Part shown: positions 21,675-32,869 of the stretch, piece after piece
How positions within the stretch are numbered: position 1 is the first letter of the stretch
How the letters are laid out: every line of letters starts with the position of its first letter
NCBI GenBank assembly: GCA_933207985.1
Contig: OW240912.1
Coordinates: 234,691,445-234,755,444 of the forward strand
Source: Pelobates cultripes
Taxonomy: Eukaryota; Chordata; Amphibia; Anura; Pelobatidae
Reading direction: 5' to 3'
Length of the DNA: 64,000 nt
Notes under the pieces: model-generated
The model's database searches: none
What the model was told of the DNA's origin: nothing
Seen by the model: the letters and a program-made list of their open reading frames with translations, nothing else
Position numbers and translations under genes: made by a program

Positions 21675-22598
21675 ATGGAACCTGCTGACATCCCACAGCT
21701 CCTAGTTAATCAGGAGGCTAGAATGGATGGCTTGGACCACCGTATGGACCAGTTTGCCCAAGCTTTACAAACCATACTGGCTCGTACTGCACACTTGCAA
21801 CCTGCCGTCCAGGAGGCTGCTGCTGCTGTGCCCGAACCCATTCCCACTCCGGTACCCGTTCCTGCTCATGTTGTTCACATGACACCGCCACAACGCTACA
21901 GCGGTGACCCAGCATTGTGTCGTGGTTTCCTTAACCAAATTGACATCCATTTGGTGATGAATCCACGTTCCTATCCCACTGACAGATCCAAAATTGCCTT
22001 TTTGATTAATCACCTGTCCGGGAAAGCTTTAGCATGGGCTAACCCCATGTGGGAGAATACATCTCCTATGTCCTTTGTAGAGTTCTTGACAGCTTTCAAA
22101 CGTACGTTTGATCAACCCGGTAGGGTTGCCTCTGCTGGCAAAGCTCTGCTTAGGGTACGACAGGGTAATAGATCTGTAGCGGATTATACTATCGAATTCC
22201 GCACGCTAGCAGCTGAAGTGGTTTGGAATAATGATGCCCTCGTAACAGCCTTTCAGGAGGGTTTGGCCGCCTACATACTGGATGAAATAGCATCCAGGGA
22301 ATTGCCTGTTCTTCTAGATGATGTCATAGATTATGTCATTCTTATTGATAACCGTATTAGAGAGAGGCGTAGTCAAAGACGGATGGATACACGGGCATTA
22401 CCTGCTCCCCCCTCTACTGCTTTACTAGCACTACCCGCTCCTAGTCAACCAACCCCCGAACCCATGCAATTGGGTGCTACGGGGCTAACTGAGGCTGAAA
22501 GAGCATATCGTAGAAGGGAGGGGTTATGCCTTTATTGTGGAAAGAGGGGGCACCACTGTAATGCCTGCCCTAAGTTACAGGGAAACTACAGCACCTAA
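21675..22598 (+). CDS. gag: Gypsy (sushi-type) gag protein, 307 aa
   Basis: The structural protein that would assemble retrotransposon particles and bind element RNA. The N-terminal 80 residues are glutamine/alanine/proline-rich. Residues about 95-235 form the retrotransposon-gag capsid-like region, with a FLTAFKRTFDQPGR segment and an RQGNRSVADYTIEFRTLA segment. A single zinc knuckle, CLYCGKRGHHCNACP (C-x2-C-x4-H-x4-C), lies near the C-terminus. The start follows the LTR by 16 bp. The frame is intact. This gag type is the family from which the mammalian PEG10/RTL genes were derived. It belongs to the mobile element, not the host. Confidence 0.9.
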   Translation: MEPADIPQLLVNQEARMDGLDHRMDQFAQALQTILARTAHLQPAVQEAAAAVPEPIPTPVPVPAHVVHMTPPQRYSGDPALCRGFLNQIDIHLVMNPRSYPTDRSKIAFLINHLSGKALAWANPMWENTSPMSFVEFLTAFKRTFDQPGRVASAGKALLRVRQGNRSVADYTIEFRTLAAEVVWNNDALVTAFQEGLAAYILDEIASRELPVLLDDVIDYVILIDNRIRERRSQRRMDTRALPAPPSTALLALPAPSQPTPEPMQLGATGLTEAERAYRRREGLCLYCGKRGHHCNACPKLQGNYST

Positions 22599-22627
22599 GG
22601 CCTAGAGAGGGGTCGGCCTCGGGTGTT

Positions 22628-23986
22628 ATGACTTTGTCCCCTCATGTGTCCATCTCCAGACCGTTTATTACGGTTTCTCTTTTGGTCAATAAAACCACCA
22701 TAACCACCAAAGCCTTGATCGATTCAGGTGCGGCAGACAACCTTATGGATGAGAACTTTGCTAAAACCGCAGCCTTAACTTTGATCCAAAAGGCCACACC
22801 CTTGGTCGTTGAGGCCATAGATGGTAGACCACTTGAGAAACCTCTGGTGACCCATGAGACCCAAGAAATAGTGATGTCTGTAGGTGTTTTGCATAAGGAA
22901 AGGTTAACCTTCCAAATAATTGACTCCCCTACTGCTTCCATCGTTCTGGGTTTTCCCTGGTTAGTGAAACACAACCCTGTTCTCGATTGGGGTTGCTTGG
23001 ATATACTATCCTGGGGGGAATCCTGTCAACGAGACTGTATGGCTCAGGTACGTCCTGTTTGTTTACTCAACGTGCCCACAGCTAAACCACTCTCTGTTTC
23101 TGTCCCTTCTGTATATGCTGATCTTGCATTGGTTTTTGAAAAGAGGGAGGCAGATAAGCTACCTCCACATCGTGACTATGACTGTGCCATAAACCTTTTA
23201 CCGGGCACTATGCCCCCTAGGGGTAAGGTCTACCCTCTTTCTGAGAAAGAAAACCAGGTCATGGAGGAGTACATACGAGAATTCTTAAGGAAAGGTTTTA
23301 TTAGAAGGTCCTCCTCTCCTGCTGGTGCTGGTTTCTTTTTTGTGGCAAAGAAGGAGGGCGATTTGAGGCCGTGTATAGACTACAGGGGTCTGAACAATAT
23401 AACGGTTAAAAACGCCTACCCTATCCCCCTCATCACTGAGTTGTTTGACCGCGTTAAAGGTTCTAAGTACTTTACTAAACTAGACCTCAGGGGAGCTTAT
23501 AACCTTATCCGTATAAAGGAGAATGATGAGTGGAAGACAGCGTTCAATACGCGTAGTGGGCATTATGAATACCTGGTCATGCCTTTTGGACTGTGTAATG
23601 CTCCTGCTGTGTTTCAGGATCTCATAAACGATGTCCTTAGGGATCTATTGCATGTCTGTGCCGTGGTGTACCTTGACGACATACTTGTATATTCTCCTGA
23701 TTTGAAGTCACATCATAAACATGTTAGGATGGTGCTTAAAAAATTATTACAGAACGGACTTTATTGTAAGTTAGAAAAATGTCTGTTCGATCAGACCTCT
23801 GTGCAATTCCTGGGATATATAATTTCTGAACAGGGTTTTAGTATGGATCCTGCTAAATTGGAAGCTATACTGTCCTGGCCACTTCCCCAAGGACTTAAGG
23901 CTATCCAGCGTTTTATAGGTTTTGCTAACTATTATAGAAAATTTATAAAAACTTCTCACCACTTATCTCTCCTATCACAAAGCTGA
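22628..23986 (+). CDS. pol: Gypsy pol, first part: protease and reverse transcriptase
   Basis: The frame opens 29 bp after the gag stop. The first start codon seen is at 22628, though translation may instead be coupled to gag. The aspartic protease motif ALIDSGAADNLMD lies near residue 35, and the reverse transcriptase follows from about residue 190. Visible RT blocks are RRSSSPAGAGFFFVAKKEG, LRPCIDYRGLN, YPIPLI, FTKLDLRGAYNLIRI, MPFGLCNAPAVFQ and the catalytic VVYLDDILVYS, then FLGYIIS and IQRFIGFANYYRKFIK. The frame then ends prematurely at a TGA (23984-23986). This results from a one-base length change in the A-run at about 23949-23953, after which the correct frame continues. Confidence 0.88.
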   Translation: MTLSPHVSISRPFITVSLLVNKTTITTKALIDSGAADNLMDENFAKTAALTLIQKATPLVVEAIDGRPLEKPLVTHETQEIVMSVGVLHKERLTFQIIDSPTASIVLGFPWLVKHNPVLDWGCLDILSWGESCQRDCMAQVRPVCLLNVPTAKPLSVSVPSVYADLALVFEKREADKLPPHRDYDCAINLLPGTMPPRGKVYPLSEKENQVMEEYIREFLRKGFIRRSSSPAGAGFFFVAKKEGDLRPCIDYRGLNNITVKNAYPIPLITELFDRVKGSKYFTKLDLRGAYNLIRIKENDEWKTAFNTRSGHYEYLVMPFGLCNAPAVFQDLINDVLRDLLHVCAVVYLDDILVYSPDLKSHHKHVRMVLKKLLQNGLYCKLEKCLFDQTSVQFLGYIISEQGFSMDPAKLEAILSWPLPQGLKAIQRFIGFANYYRKFIKTSHHLSLLSQS

Positions 23987-26277
23987 CTAAAAAAGGTCTA
24001 CACCCTAGGGTTTGGACTCCTGAAGCCCTTAAAGCCTTTGAAACTCTCAAGAAAGCATTTGCCTCTGCTCCAGTACTACACCACCCTAATCCTTCTCTTC
24101 CCTTTGTTATGGAAGTAGATGCTTCTGAATCGGGGGTGGGAGCAGTACTATCACAAAGGTTATCGTATGACGAACCCCTCCATCCCTGTTGTTTCTTTTC
24201 TAAAAGGTTGTCTGATCCAGAAAAGAATTACGATGTTGGGAACAGAGAACTATTAGCTATTGTGTTAGCTTTTAAGGAATGGAGGTACTTATTAGAGGGT
24301 TCTAGACACAAAATTATGGTTCTGACAGATCATAAGAACCTCTCCTATATAACCGATGCTAGAAGGTTGTCCGCCCGACAGGCTAGATGGTCTCTATTCC
24401 TTTCGCGATTCCAATACATTATTACCTATAGACCTGGTTGCCGTAATGCCAAAGCTGACGCTATCTCTCGACAGTATGAACCTTTAGAATTTGTTAACCC
24501 AACCCCTGAACCTATTGTACCAGCTTCTCAGATCATAGCTGCTACCCGTTTGGTTGTTTCATCTCCCTTCCTTGAGAATATTAAGACATACCAAACCCAA
24601 GCGCCTCAGGAGAAGCCTGTTGGTAAACTATACGTGAAAGTAAGTGACAGAAAAAAGTTATTAACATTATTTCACACCGCCAAAACTGCTGGTCATCCGG
24701 GGGTTACCAAGACTTATAAGAGCCTCCTTCAACAGTTCTGGTGGCCTTCACTCAGGCGAGACGTAGTGGATTTTGTTCAGGCTTGTCGGGTCTGTACGCA
24801 GTGTAAGTCTCCTAATATGAGACCCCAAGGCCTACTGATGCCTCTATCTATACCCAAGAAACCATGGACCCACTTGTCCATGGATTTTATTGTAGACCTT
24901 CCTCCTTCTGATGGTCAGACGGTGATATTAACTGTGACGGATAGGTTCTCTAAAATGGCCCACTTTATTCCACTTAAGAAACTACCCTCTGCGATTCAGC
25001 TTGCCCAGGTGTTTACCAAGGAAGTGTTCCGATTGCATGGGGTACCTCAGGATATTGTTTCTGACAGGGGCCCGCAATTTGTCTCTCGGTTTTGGAGGGG
25101 CTTTTGTGCTGAGATGGGGGTCTCCTTGTCGTTCACTTCCTCCTATCACCCGCAATCTAATGGTGCAGCCGAACGTGCTAATCAGTCTGTGGAATTGTAT
25201 TTGCGCTGCTTCACTAATGCGCACCAGGACGACTGGTCTCGCCTTCTTCCGTGGGCTGAATTTGCCAGGAATGCGGTGTCTCATTCGTCTACTGGCTTAA
25301 GTCCTTTTGAGGTTGCTTATGGGTTTCGGCCTTCTGTCCTTCCCGGTGCGTTCTCTGACAAGGGAATGCCCGCCTTGGACCAGCACCTCGCCTCTTTACG
25401 GAAGACGTGGGATCAGGTCCATATTGCGCTGTCTCGTTCAGCAGCTGCTCAGAAGAAGTTCGCTGATCGCCATAGGGGTGCGACCCCTTCTTATGCTCCG
25501 GGTGATAGGGTGTGGTTGTCCTCCAAGAACCTCCGTCTCAGGGTCCCCTCCATGAAGTTTGCTCCCAGGTTTCTTGGTCCCTACAAAGTGTTACGTAGGA
25601 TTAACCCCGTTTCCTACTCCCTGGACTTGCCTCCTTCCATGCGTATTCCGCACACGTTTCACGTTTCGCTTTTGAAGCCCTTGCTGTGTAACCGGTTCTC
25701 TCGTCCTCTCGGACGGCCCGTTTCCCCTCGTACTGTCTCTAGTGACGTGTTCGAAGTAGCTGCCCTTCTCGACTCTCGTGTTTCTAGGGGTCGGCTGCAA
25801 TACCTGGTGGATTGGAAGGGTTACGGCCCTGAGGAGCGGTCTTGGGTTTCGAGCTCTGATTTGCACGCCCCCTCTTTAGTCCGCTCCTTTCATGCCCGGT
25901 TTCCTTTGAAGCCTTCTGCTTCCCGCCCTCCGGGCGGTCTTCGAGGGGGGGGTACTGTCAGGGTCCCGCGGGCGGCTGCGAGGGGAGGCTGCAGTCCGCT
26001 CGCGGCACTCACCCTCCAGCCGTCCGCGGTCCCCCTTCAGCCGTGTGCTCGGCGGGCGGCACCCTCTCTCCCACGGGTGCCGTCCGCCTCTTCCTCTGTG
26101 TCTCCCAGCGGCAGCATGCATGACGCTGCACGCTGGGAGACCGCCCACTTTAACCAACGCCGGGGTCAGTCACCTGACCCGGCGTTAAAGGCACAGTGCC
26201 TCAATCACAGTGGGAGGTTTAGATATCTCCCACGTGTGATTGTTAATTCTGATTGGAAATTATCCAATCAGAATTAA
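23954..26277 (+). CDS. pol: Gypsy pol, second part: RNase H, integrase, chromodomain
   Basis: This is the continuation of pol in the shifted frame; the first start codon in it is at 24109. RNase H shows VMEVDASESGVGAVLSQ, GNRELLAIVLAFKEWR and TDHKNL. Integrase shows the zinc-binding H-x-H / C-x2-C region (HTAKTAGHPG, CRVCTQC) and a D,D,E core (MDFIVDLP, then VTDRFSKM, SDRGPQF and HPQSNGAAERANQ). At the C-terminus a chromodomain (EVAALLDSRVSRGRLQYLVD, WKGYGPEERSWV) places it among chromoviruses of the sushi group. The frame then crosses the polypurine tract and runs 107 codons into the 3' LTR, which is unusual. Confidence 0.88.
25943..25952 (+). other. Polypurine tract of the Gypsy element
   Basis: GAGGGGGGGG lies 3 bp before the 3' LTR. 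It is the expected primer for plus-strand synthesis. Confidence 0.8.
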
Positions 26278-26575
26278 CCTTTGGATTTATATACTTACCT
26301 TTCCTGTTCCTCTTCGCCCTGTTGTGGTCTTTGCTTGTTAGTATTGATTCTGAACTTGTGCTTCTGGTTACGTACTCTCTGGCTTGTTATCCGACTCTGT
26401 GACTTTCTCCTACCCTTTGACCTCGGCTTGTTTCACGTTATTCTGTCTTCTGGTTCCCCTTACTCGGCTTGTTTTCTGACTATTCTTTGTGTGCTTAGCC
26501 CGGCCACTCTAAGGTCCGGTACGGCACTTTGTGTGTGTGTGTGTGTTGGCGTGTTTGGTTCCCCGAATCGTGACA
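25956..26575 (+). repeat. 3' LTR of sushi-type Ty3/Gypsy element
   Basis: A 620-bp copy of the 5' LTR, TGTCAGGG to CGTGACA. Differences noticed include two substitutions near its start (GAGAGGAGGTTG against GAGGGGAGGCTG) and a small change around CTTGTTTTCTGAC. The sequence after it (CTCAG) does not match the five bases before the 5' LTR (CAAAT), so there is no target duplication. Confidence 0.92.
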
Positions 26576-26690
26576 CTCAGACTGTTCCCGATAGATACAT
26601 GGTGGTGAATCCCATTACCCGCTTCCTCCACCGCTACCACTTTGGTTGGGGGCATCTCAGCCAGATGTAAATTTCCCTCTCTCTGATTCT
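26576..26690 (-). pseudogene. DIRS-like element, continuation right of the Gypsy insertion
   Basis: The minus-strand frame reads EEAGNGIHHHVSIGNSLR up to the 3' LTR border and continues across the insertion into FGPSPDLVVELDAGLWGWG at 21037. The DIRS coding frame is therefore unbroken if the Gypsy element is removed. Further right the DIRS similarity fades, so its 5' part is missing. Confidence 0.65.
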
Positions 26691-27240
26691 CATCTTACCA
26701 TAAACTCTTACATTATAAGCCAACAAAGCTCATCAAAAACACACCACTGCATATTATGTTCCCCCATCTGGGTTAACTACTCATGTACTTATAAAAGTTA
26801 TAATTTACAATATCATTACTGTAGTCCCAAGCTAGTTCATAATGCATGTTTTTCATCATGAGGGAGTCTCTTCCCTACTATGTCCCCCCCATACAAAACA
26901 CACCTCAATTGAACATAGTTTGCGTAAGATTGCATTGGTTATTAATCTTATTGTTGTTTTAACCTCATCACTACCGATCTCCACATTGATATGTCTAGAC
27001 TTAGATTGAGTAATAGTAAAGTTTTATCTGAAATGTTAGGTCAGCACGTTAGGTCAGCAAAAAAACAGAGACAGATGAATCAGATTTTCTTATATTTCCT
27101 TTGTCATTGTCATATCACTTCATGCTTTATTTCCATTTTTTCTTTCTGTAACGTACCTCACATTCTCTCAATAAAAGAAAAAAAAAGAAAAAAATTCTCA
27201 ATCACTCACTTGTATACTTGTCTATTTTTTCAGGAAACAG
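26691..27240. other. Non-coding DNA, possible LINE 3' end
   Basis: AT-rich sequence ending CTTTCTGTAACGTACCTC..CTCAATAAAAGAAAAAAAAAG near 27145-27195. A CAATAAA word followed by an A-rich tail suggests the 3' end of a retroposed element, but no coding part was recognised. Confidence 0.35.
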
Positions 27241-27891
27241 ACTTATGAGAAGAGAACGATTCTATTAAATTGTAACACTAAGCACCATAAGCTCTTCATC
27301 TTACTGAAGTGATTATTGAGTAAATATTCAGTCCCTGCAGCTTTTCTTTTTACAAGTGTTTCATTTCAGATATATATATTCTTTTTTTTTGTGGTTAAGG
27401 CAGCCTCCCTGTGCTGTCAATCAGACAGCTGGAATTCGATCTTGTTGGCTGGCAATCTCAATTTTGAACATATTTTGCTTCGGGTGTTAGCACATACAGC
27501 ATGCTAATCATTGGACAGGCTGCATATGGCTGGGAGAGTTACACACACAGTGTCAAAGCTCCTGCTGTTGGCAGCCAGGCAATTAACTATCTACGTTCCT
27601 GATCTGATTAACTGGGAACTGATGTACCATCAATCTGAGAGCTAGAATTTAGGTACTGCCACTGTGGTCTCTGACTCCTATCGTGCTCAGTAAGATACTG
27701 GCTGAGGATGGTGTGAGTTAAAATATAAATCTAGTGTAATGGGATACTGAGTTAACTGCTTGCTAAACAATTTATGTTGAATATAACTGCAATCAACTTC
27801 ATCCAGAATAGCTTTACACAGTAAAGCATTATTTTATTGGACACTTAAAAAATAATACTTAAAAATGGTACTTGAACTAATCCATCTCTAT
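27241..27891. other. Unassigned non-coding DNA
   Basis: No exon, RNA gene or repeat boundary was recognised. Confidence 0.45.
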
Positions 27892-27899
27892 GGTATACA

Positions 27900-29069
27900 C
27901 AGGGCCGCAATCAGGGGGTGACAACCATAACGGTTGTCACGGCCTGGCGAGCCCGGACTGCTCTGGCAGTCCCGGCCCCACATTTCCTCTCTCCACATAT
28001 ATATATAGCGATGATTGCTATATATATGTGCAGCCATGGGCTCCCGGCTCCCTGTATTTGCAGAGGGGGCCCAGCAGACTGCATGAGCACAGTTCAGATC
28101 ACCCCTCTCTCTAACTCCCGCGATGTGCAGCCGTCAGAGCGTTGCCACAGGTTACCATGGCAATGCTCCGCATGGCACGCACACCACGCTCACGTAAGTT
28201 GGAGAGAGGGAAGAGCTATAACATACAGCTGCAGTCTGCTGGGCCCACTCTGCCACCCGACCACGAGGGATGGACTCTCCCCTCTCCCTGGACCAGGTAA
28301 GAAGCAGGGAGGGGGGAGTAACATGTATTACATTTACATTATTACATTACATGAATACACTAGTAAACACACACATTCACTACACTAACACACACTCTGC
28401 ATCCACTATACTGACACACACTCTGCATCCACTACACTGACATACACTCTGCATTCACTACACTAACACACACTCTGCATCCACTACACTGACACAAACC
28501 CTGCATTCATTACACTGACACACACTCTGCATCAACTACACTAGCACACACTCTGCATTCACTACACTAACACACACTCCGTATTCACTACACTGACACA
28601 CGCTCCGCATTCACTATACTGACACACGCTCTGCATGCACTACACTGACACACACTCTGCATTCACTACACTAACACACACTCTGCATCCATGACACTGA
28701 CACACGCTCCGCATCCACTACACTGGCACACGCTCCGCATTCACTACACTGACACACGCTCCGCATGCACTACACTGACACACGCTCCGCATCCACTACA
28801 CTGGCACACGCTCCGCATGCACTACACTGACACACACTCTACATTCATTACACTGACACACACTCCACATCCACTACACTGACACACACTCCGCATCCAT
28901 TACACTGACACACACTCCGCATTCACTACACTGACACACACTCCGCATCCACTACACTGACACACACTCTGCATTCACTACACTGACACACTCTGCATTC
29001 ATTACACTGACACACACTCTCAGACCTTGTGCTTTGTCAGGGGCCCCAAAATTTGTGGTGGCAGCCCGG
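27900..29069. mobile_element. hAT-like element with internal 26-bp tandem array
   Basis: It starts CAGGGCCGCAATCAGGGGG, a hAT-like terminus, and degenerates near GGCAGCCCG at about 29069. GGTATACA before the start and AGTATATA after the end agree at six of eight bases, so the 8-bp duplication is only tentative. The interior holds a G/C-rich part, a CAGGTAAG word near 28296 and the tandem array. No transposase. Confidence 0.55.
28372..29018. repeat. 26-bp minisatellite, about 25 copies
   Basis: The unit is TGACACACACTCTGCATCCACTACAC with common variants (CTCCGCAT, ATTCACTACAC, GGCACACG, TAACACAC). The phase is regular over about 645 bp. Open frames in it are artefacts. Confidence 0.9.
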
Positions 29070-29144
29070 AGTATATATATATACTCTATTGTTTTTCTTT
29101 TTTGGCGACTGGACAATATGCAAACAATGCAATTTCAAACAGAA

Positions 29145-29235
29145 CTTTACTCCTTCTAGCATGTAAGCTCATTGAGCAGGGTGCTCACCCCCTCTGTTCC
29201 TGTTCGTCCAACTCGTCTGGTTACAATTAAGTGTT
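29145..29235 (+). repeat. LINE 3'-end fragment (L2/CR1-like)
   Basis: TCTAGCATGTAAGCTCATTGAGCAGGG, then CTCTGTTCCTGTTCGTCCAAC, matches the block at 32715-32820. It is the 3' untranslated tail of the same retroposon family. Confidence 0.6.
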
Positions 29236-29239
29236 TGTT

Positions 29240-30895
29240 AGTCCACCCATACAAAAATATCCATCCTCAAGTGTCAGTGTCCCTTTATTTTAGTGCCACA
29301 AGTGGAAAATAGAAACATTTCAGTGTACAAAACTGTCTTTACTGTTACTAAATAGTTACTTAAAGACTATGCTTTGTGTTTTTTTTAATCAAACCAAACA
29401 GACACCACACTGTATCTTATAACCACCGATGGATTTAATGAGTTTAGTGTCCATCCCTACACTCACCATTGCGATTTTGGTTTCCTCCACCTAGACAATA
29501 ATTCTCAATGGTCAAAATATGAAAAAATAATTCAAGCACAAAAAATATTCCTTAGTGAAAACAGACAGAGCAGCATATTTGTAGAGTACATTTATTACAT
29601 ATTAACACACGTCTTAAACTCATGCATGTAAACATTAGAAATCACTGGTGTGAGAAAGATCTTCTTTACATACTGTCTCATAAAATAAAGAAACTATGAA
29701 AAGCACTAACTGCATTCTGGACTACACTAGCAGCTTTTAGATCATGTAATAAATCACATAAAATAAGAATATAATAAAGAAATCCTAAAGGGCACCTTAT
29801 TAGACAGGTAGGTTTTTATTACTATTTTATGTTTTACTATTATTTCTACAAATAGTACTGCATTCATTATAAGATATTACCAATATTATAAATCACAGAC
29901 TGTAAATCACTCATTTACAAATCACCAACAATTGATGCAGCCCTTGAAACAACACTAAAAAGGTCATTGCAAACTAATTTTAGATACAGATAGACATCTA
30001 TACGGCTTCCAGTGCAAAAGAGATATTTAACAGAAACAGCAGGTGGGGTGGAATGGAGTGGAGGACTGGGGGACAAAGTGCATATTAGAAAAAAAAGTTC
30101 TGATTTTCTTTGCTGTCTGTAGATTTATTGCTGTTGCAGAGGCTAGGAATGGTCATGAATAAAGCAATTGGTTTTCAATGATAAAAAGAGCCAGGCAAAC
30201 AGATGTCACAGGAAGAACTCCCATTGACATATTGATGCTTCCATTAACAGAGCTAAATCTGCCCTGTATTTATTAACAGTAACCCAGGAACCATTTATTA
30301 GGAGATGGATTTTTCTATGTAGACATTAGAAGCCTAAGTGCATGAAAAATATATCATAAGATTCAGTCTAAAATGATTGTCCAGGATGGGTTATGGTAAT
30401 GTTCTTCATTACAGGAAGGCCACAAACGACACATAGACAACCTAATGTTATTATAATCAGGTTTCACATCATCATGTTCAAACCTTTTTAAACTACCTGT
30501 TAGATATTCTTCTATTCCATGTTGTCATCCATTGTGTCTGTGTACCTGTACAAAGTTCAAATTGACTGACTATTGCCATGTTCCTTGCTAGTTGATTAAG
30601 TCACACTAATGTTCTAATGCATCCTCCCTTAGCCTTGTCTGTCATGTACTAAGTAATCCACCTCTTTGTACCAGAAGCATCGATTGAGTTAGCTGATAAA
30701 TTAGCACAACAAACAGTGACCATTATATATATTTATGGTAGTAATAAGTGTTAAAACACAGACACACAACTGTACTTAGTAAACCTACTTATGCCTTCCC
30801 TTTTGTCTATAATCAGTGTTACCTTTTAATGTGTCAAAGCCCTGTAACTTGTATTTCTTAAATGTCCATCATACTGGCCCAAGAAACTAGGGTAT
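29240..30895. other. Unassigned AT-rich DNA
   Basis: About 1.65 kb without recognised repeat or exon. If the orphan frame at 32174-32395 is a real terminal exon on the minus strand, this could hold its 3' untranslated region; that is speculation. Confidence 0.4.
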
Positions 30896-30896
30896 A

Positions 30897-31569
30897 CAGG
30901 GTGGGCCAAAATTCAGAGTAGGATTTAACAAGTAAATTACATATTTATTAGTAGTTACATTTTTTTGTTGCAGGTATTTATTATAACAAGAGCCTTGGAA
31001 GATTCATCATGGGTAATTTCACAAAGGAACAAGTAAAAATTGTGGAATATTATTGGTGTGAAATATCGGGATATGATTGAAAACGTTTTATGTCCTGTAG
31101 TGGAAAATTGTCCTGGAACAGGATGTGGCTGCCGCCCATATAGCAAGGGCCACAATGGACCTTCTGGGACAACTGCTTTGCAAGTGTATAATTTCAAAAC
31201 ATCCCCAGATTAATTGGCCACCGTGTTCACTTGACCTTTCATCTCCTGATTACATCCTGTGGGGACATCTGAAGGAGCAGGTGTACATGAATAAACCGCA
31301 TACACTTAAGCAGCTCAAGGAGAAAAGCTGTGTAGAAATTTTTGTGCTAGAGATTGAAACATTAATTTATGTTATTAACAATGCAATCGAAAAAGCCTGA
31401 CTTTGCAAGTTGGCAAATGGCGCTTATTTAAAAAATGGTAACTTCTGTACATAGTCAAACAATTCTCCATGCATTAAGCATTCATTTTGTGTAAAATCAT
31501 TGAAATTGGTTCATTATTAAAAAAAGTTATCGACTCCTCAAACCCTACTTTGGATGTTGGCCCACCCTG
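30897..31569 (+). mobile_element. Deleted mariner-like element with transposase remnant
   Basis: The ends CAGGGTGGGCCAAAATTCAGAGTAGG and CCTACTTTGGATGTTGGCCCACCCTG are inverted repeats, with TA before the left end and TG after the right. The start MGNFTKEQVKIVEYYW (31009) is followed by an internal deletion. Then come the second catalytic block (EQDVAAAHIARATMDLL) and third block (WPPCSLDLSSPDYILWG). At 673 bp it is about half the normal length, with stops, so it is dead. Confidence 0.85.
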
Positions 31570-32173
31570 TGCACTGCTTAATGTTGCTCTGTGTAACACC
31601 ACAGATGTTTCCATGCAGTTGATCCATTAATCTAGTCTTCTGGTTCTATGATGCTTCCTGCTCTTCTGTTTGTCTACTGATTATCTGGTTTCATTCATTT
31701 CATTCATGCCCCTTAACACCATCCACCCTTAACTCTAGTATCAAAAGCTGCCACCAACAAGGCAGTTTATAAATGAGGTTCTTTTGGTTCCTACAAGCAA
31801 ATTAAATTAAAACCCACAAACACAAGCTAGCACAATATCTGTATATGCAATTGAAAATACTTTTAAATAGGTCTCGTCAGGTAGCATGATTCTTTACCAG
31901 GCAAATGCAGAACTTTAAAAAGGAATATTGATAACGTACAAAAAATAGTCACCGTGCATACACAAACAATAGATGGCAAACAAATGATTTACACCAGCAG
32001 TTAAAAATTAAAAGGAAATATTAACAGAAAATTCTTATTACTCCCTTTGCTGTTACAGTAATTATATTTTCTGTCCAGGTCAGTATCAATAGAGAAACTG
32101 ACCACTTAATCAAATTAGATATGAATCCCAGTGAGCAGCTCATTTGCCTTAAATGGACGTTACACTCTTTGCA
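31570..32173. other. Unassigned non-coding DNA
   Basis: No repeat border or exon was recognised. Confidence 0.4.
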
Positions 32174-32395
32174 TCATCTCAAGTTTCTGAGCTTCCTCTG
32201 AGGAGGTACAGGTGAGAGTGTAGGTGTAACTGTAGGAACTCTAGGTTGCCTACACCGCCCTTTCTCACTTTTTGTACTTTTTAGAGGTTTTAAATACCAA
32301 ACTACACAGAAAAAACTATTTCTTTTTTTACGTCTGGGGCAGCAAAAAATTCTTACAAATGTGAATTTATTGCTATTTAGCCGTTGCACAGACAT
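32174..32395 (-). CDS. Unassigned 73-aa open frame, possible terminal exon
   Basis: I do not recognise this product. The frame reads MSVQRLNSNKFTFVRIFCCP.., with a CCPRRKKR basic stretch, an aromatic/hydrophobic segment (FFCVVWYLKP), then a basic, proline/threonine-rich tail ending RKLRNLR and a TGA. The composition is less biased than that of nearby spurious frames. No acceptor or start context proves it is expressed, and no neighbour supports a function. It may be chance. Confidence 0.2.
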   Translation of the reverse strand: MSVQRLNSNKFTFVRIFCCPRRKKRNSFFCVVWYLKPLKSTKSEKGRCRQPRVPTVTPTLSPVPPQRKLRNLR

Positions 32396-32529
32396 CTTAC
32401 AAATCTCATCTATGATTTAATATAGTGGACTTCCCCAGTTCCCCCAAATGGTGCAAGGTTCACTAGTCAGGTTTGGACTTCTTTTGTAGGGCATGCTCTC
32501 GCTGTTCTGAATATCTATATTAAGAAGCA

Positions 32530-32860
32530 TGATTATTCCTTCCTCCGTAAGATGCTCACCCAGTCTCCACTCCTTCAATAAATCGTTAAAAACCCACTTC
32601 TTAAAAAAAGCATATCAATTAAACTGTTAATAGCTCCCGACTGAGTCCTCTTCTGCAACTGTCATTAGTGTAATACTATCCTTACCTTTTTGTGTCATTT
32701 TACCCCACTCCCTCTAGCATGTAAGCTCATTGAGCAGGGCCCTCAACCCCTCTGTTCCTGTTTGTCCAACTTGTCTGGTTACAACTACATATCTGTTCGT
32801 CCACCCATTGTAAAGCGCTGCAGAATTTGATTGCGCTATATAAATAACATAATAATAATA
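32530..32860 (+). pseudogene. L2/CR1-like LINE, C-terminus and 3' tail
   Basis: The part at 32560-32620 translates to a SFKKSLKTHFLKKAYQ-like segment (with small frame breaks), typical of the last residues of L2/CR1 reverse transcriptases. The tail follows: GCATGTAAGCTCATTGAGCAGGG, TTGTAAAGCGCTGCAGAATTTG, then GCGCTATATAAATAA and an (ATA)n end. Confidence 0.65.
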
Positions 32861-32869
32861 ATATTCACC

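Noticed and set aside
28372..29018. Histidine/threonine-rich open frame in the 26-bp array
   Set aside because: It arises from the tandem repeat. The 26-bp period shifts the frame each unit, and similar frames occur in all CA-rich tracts.
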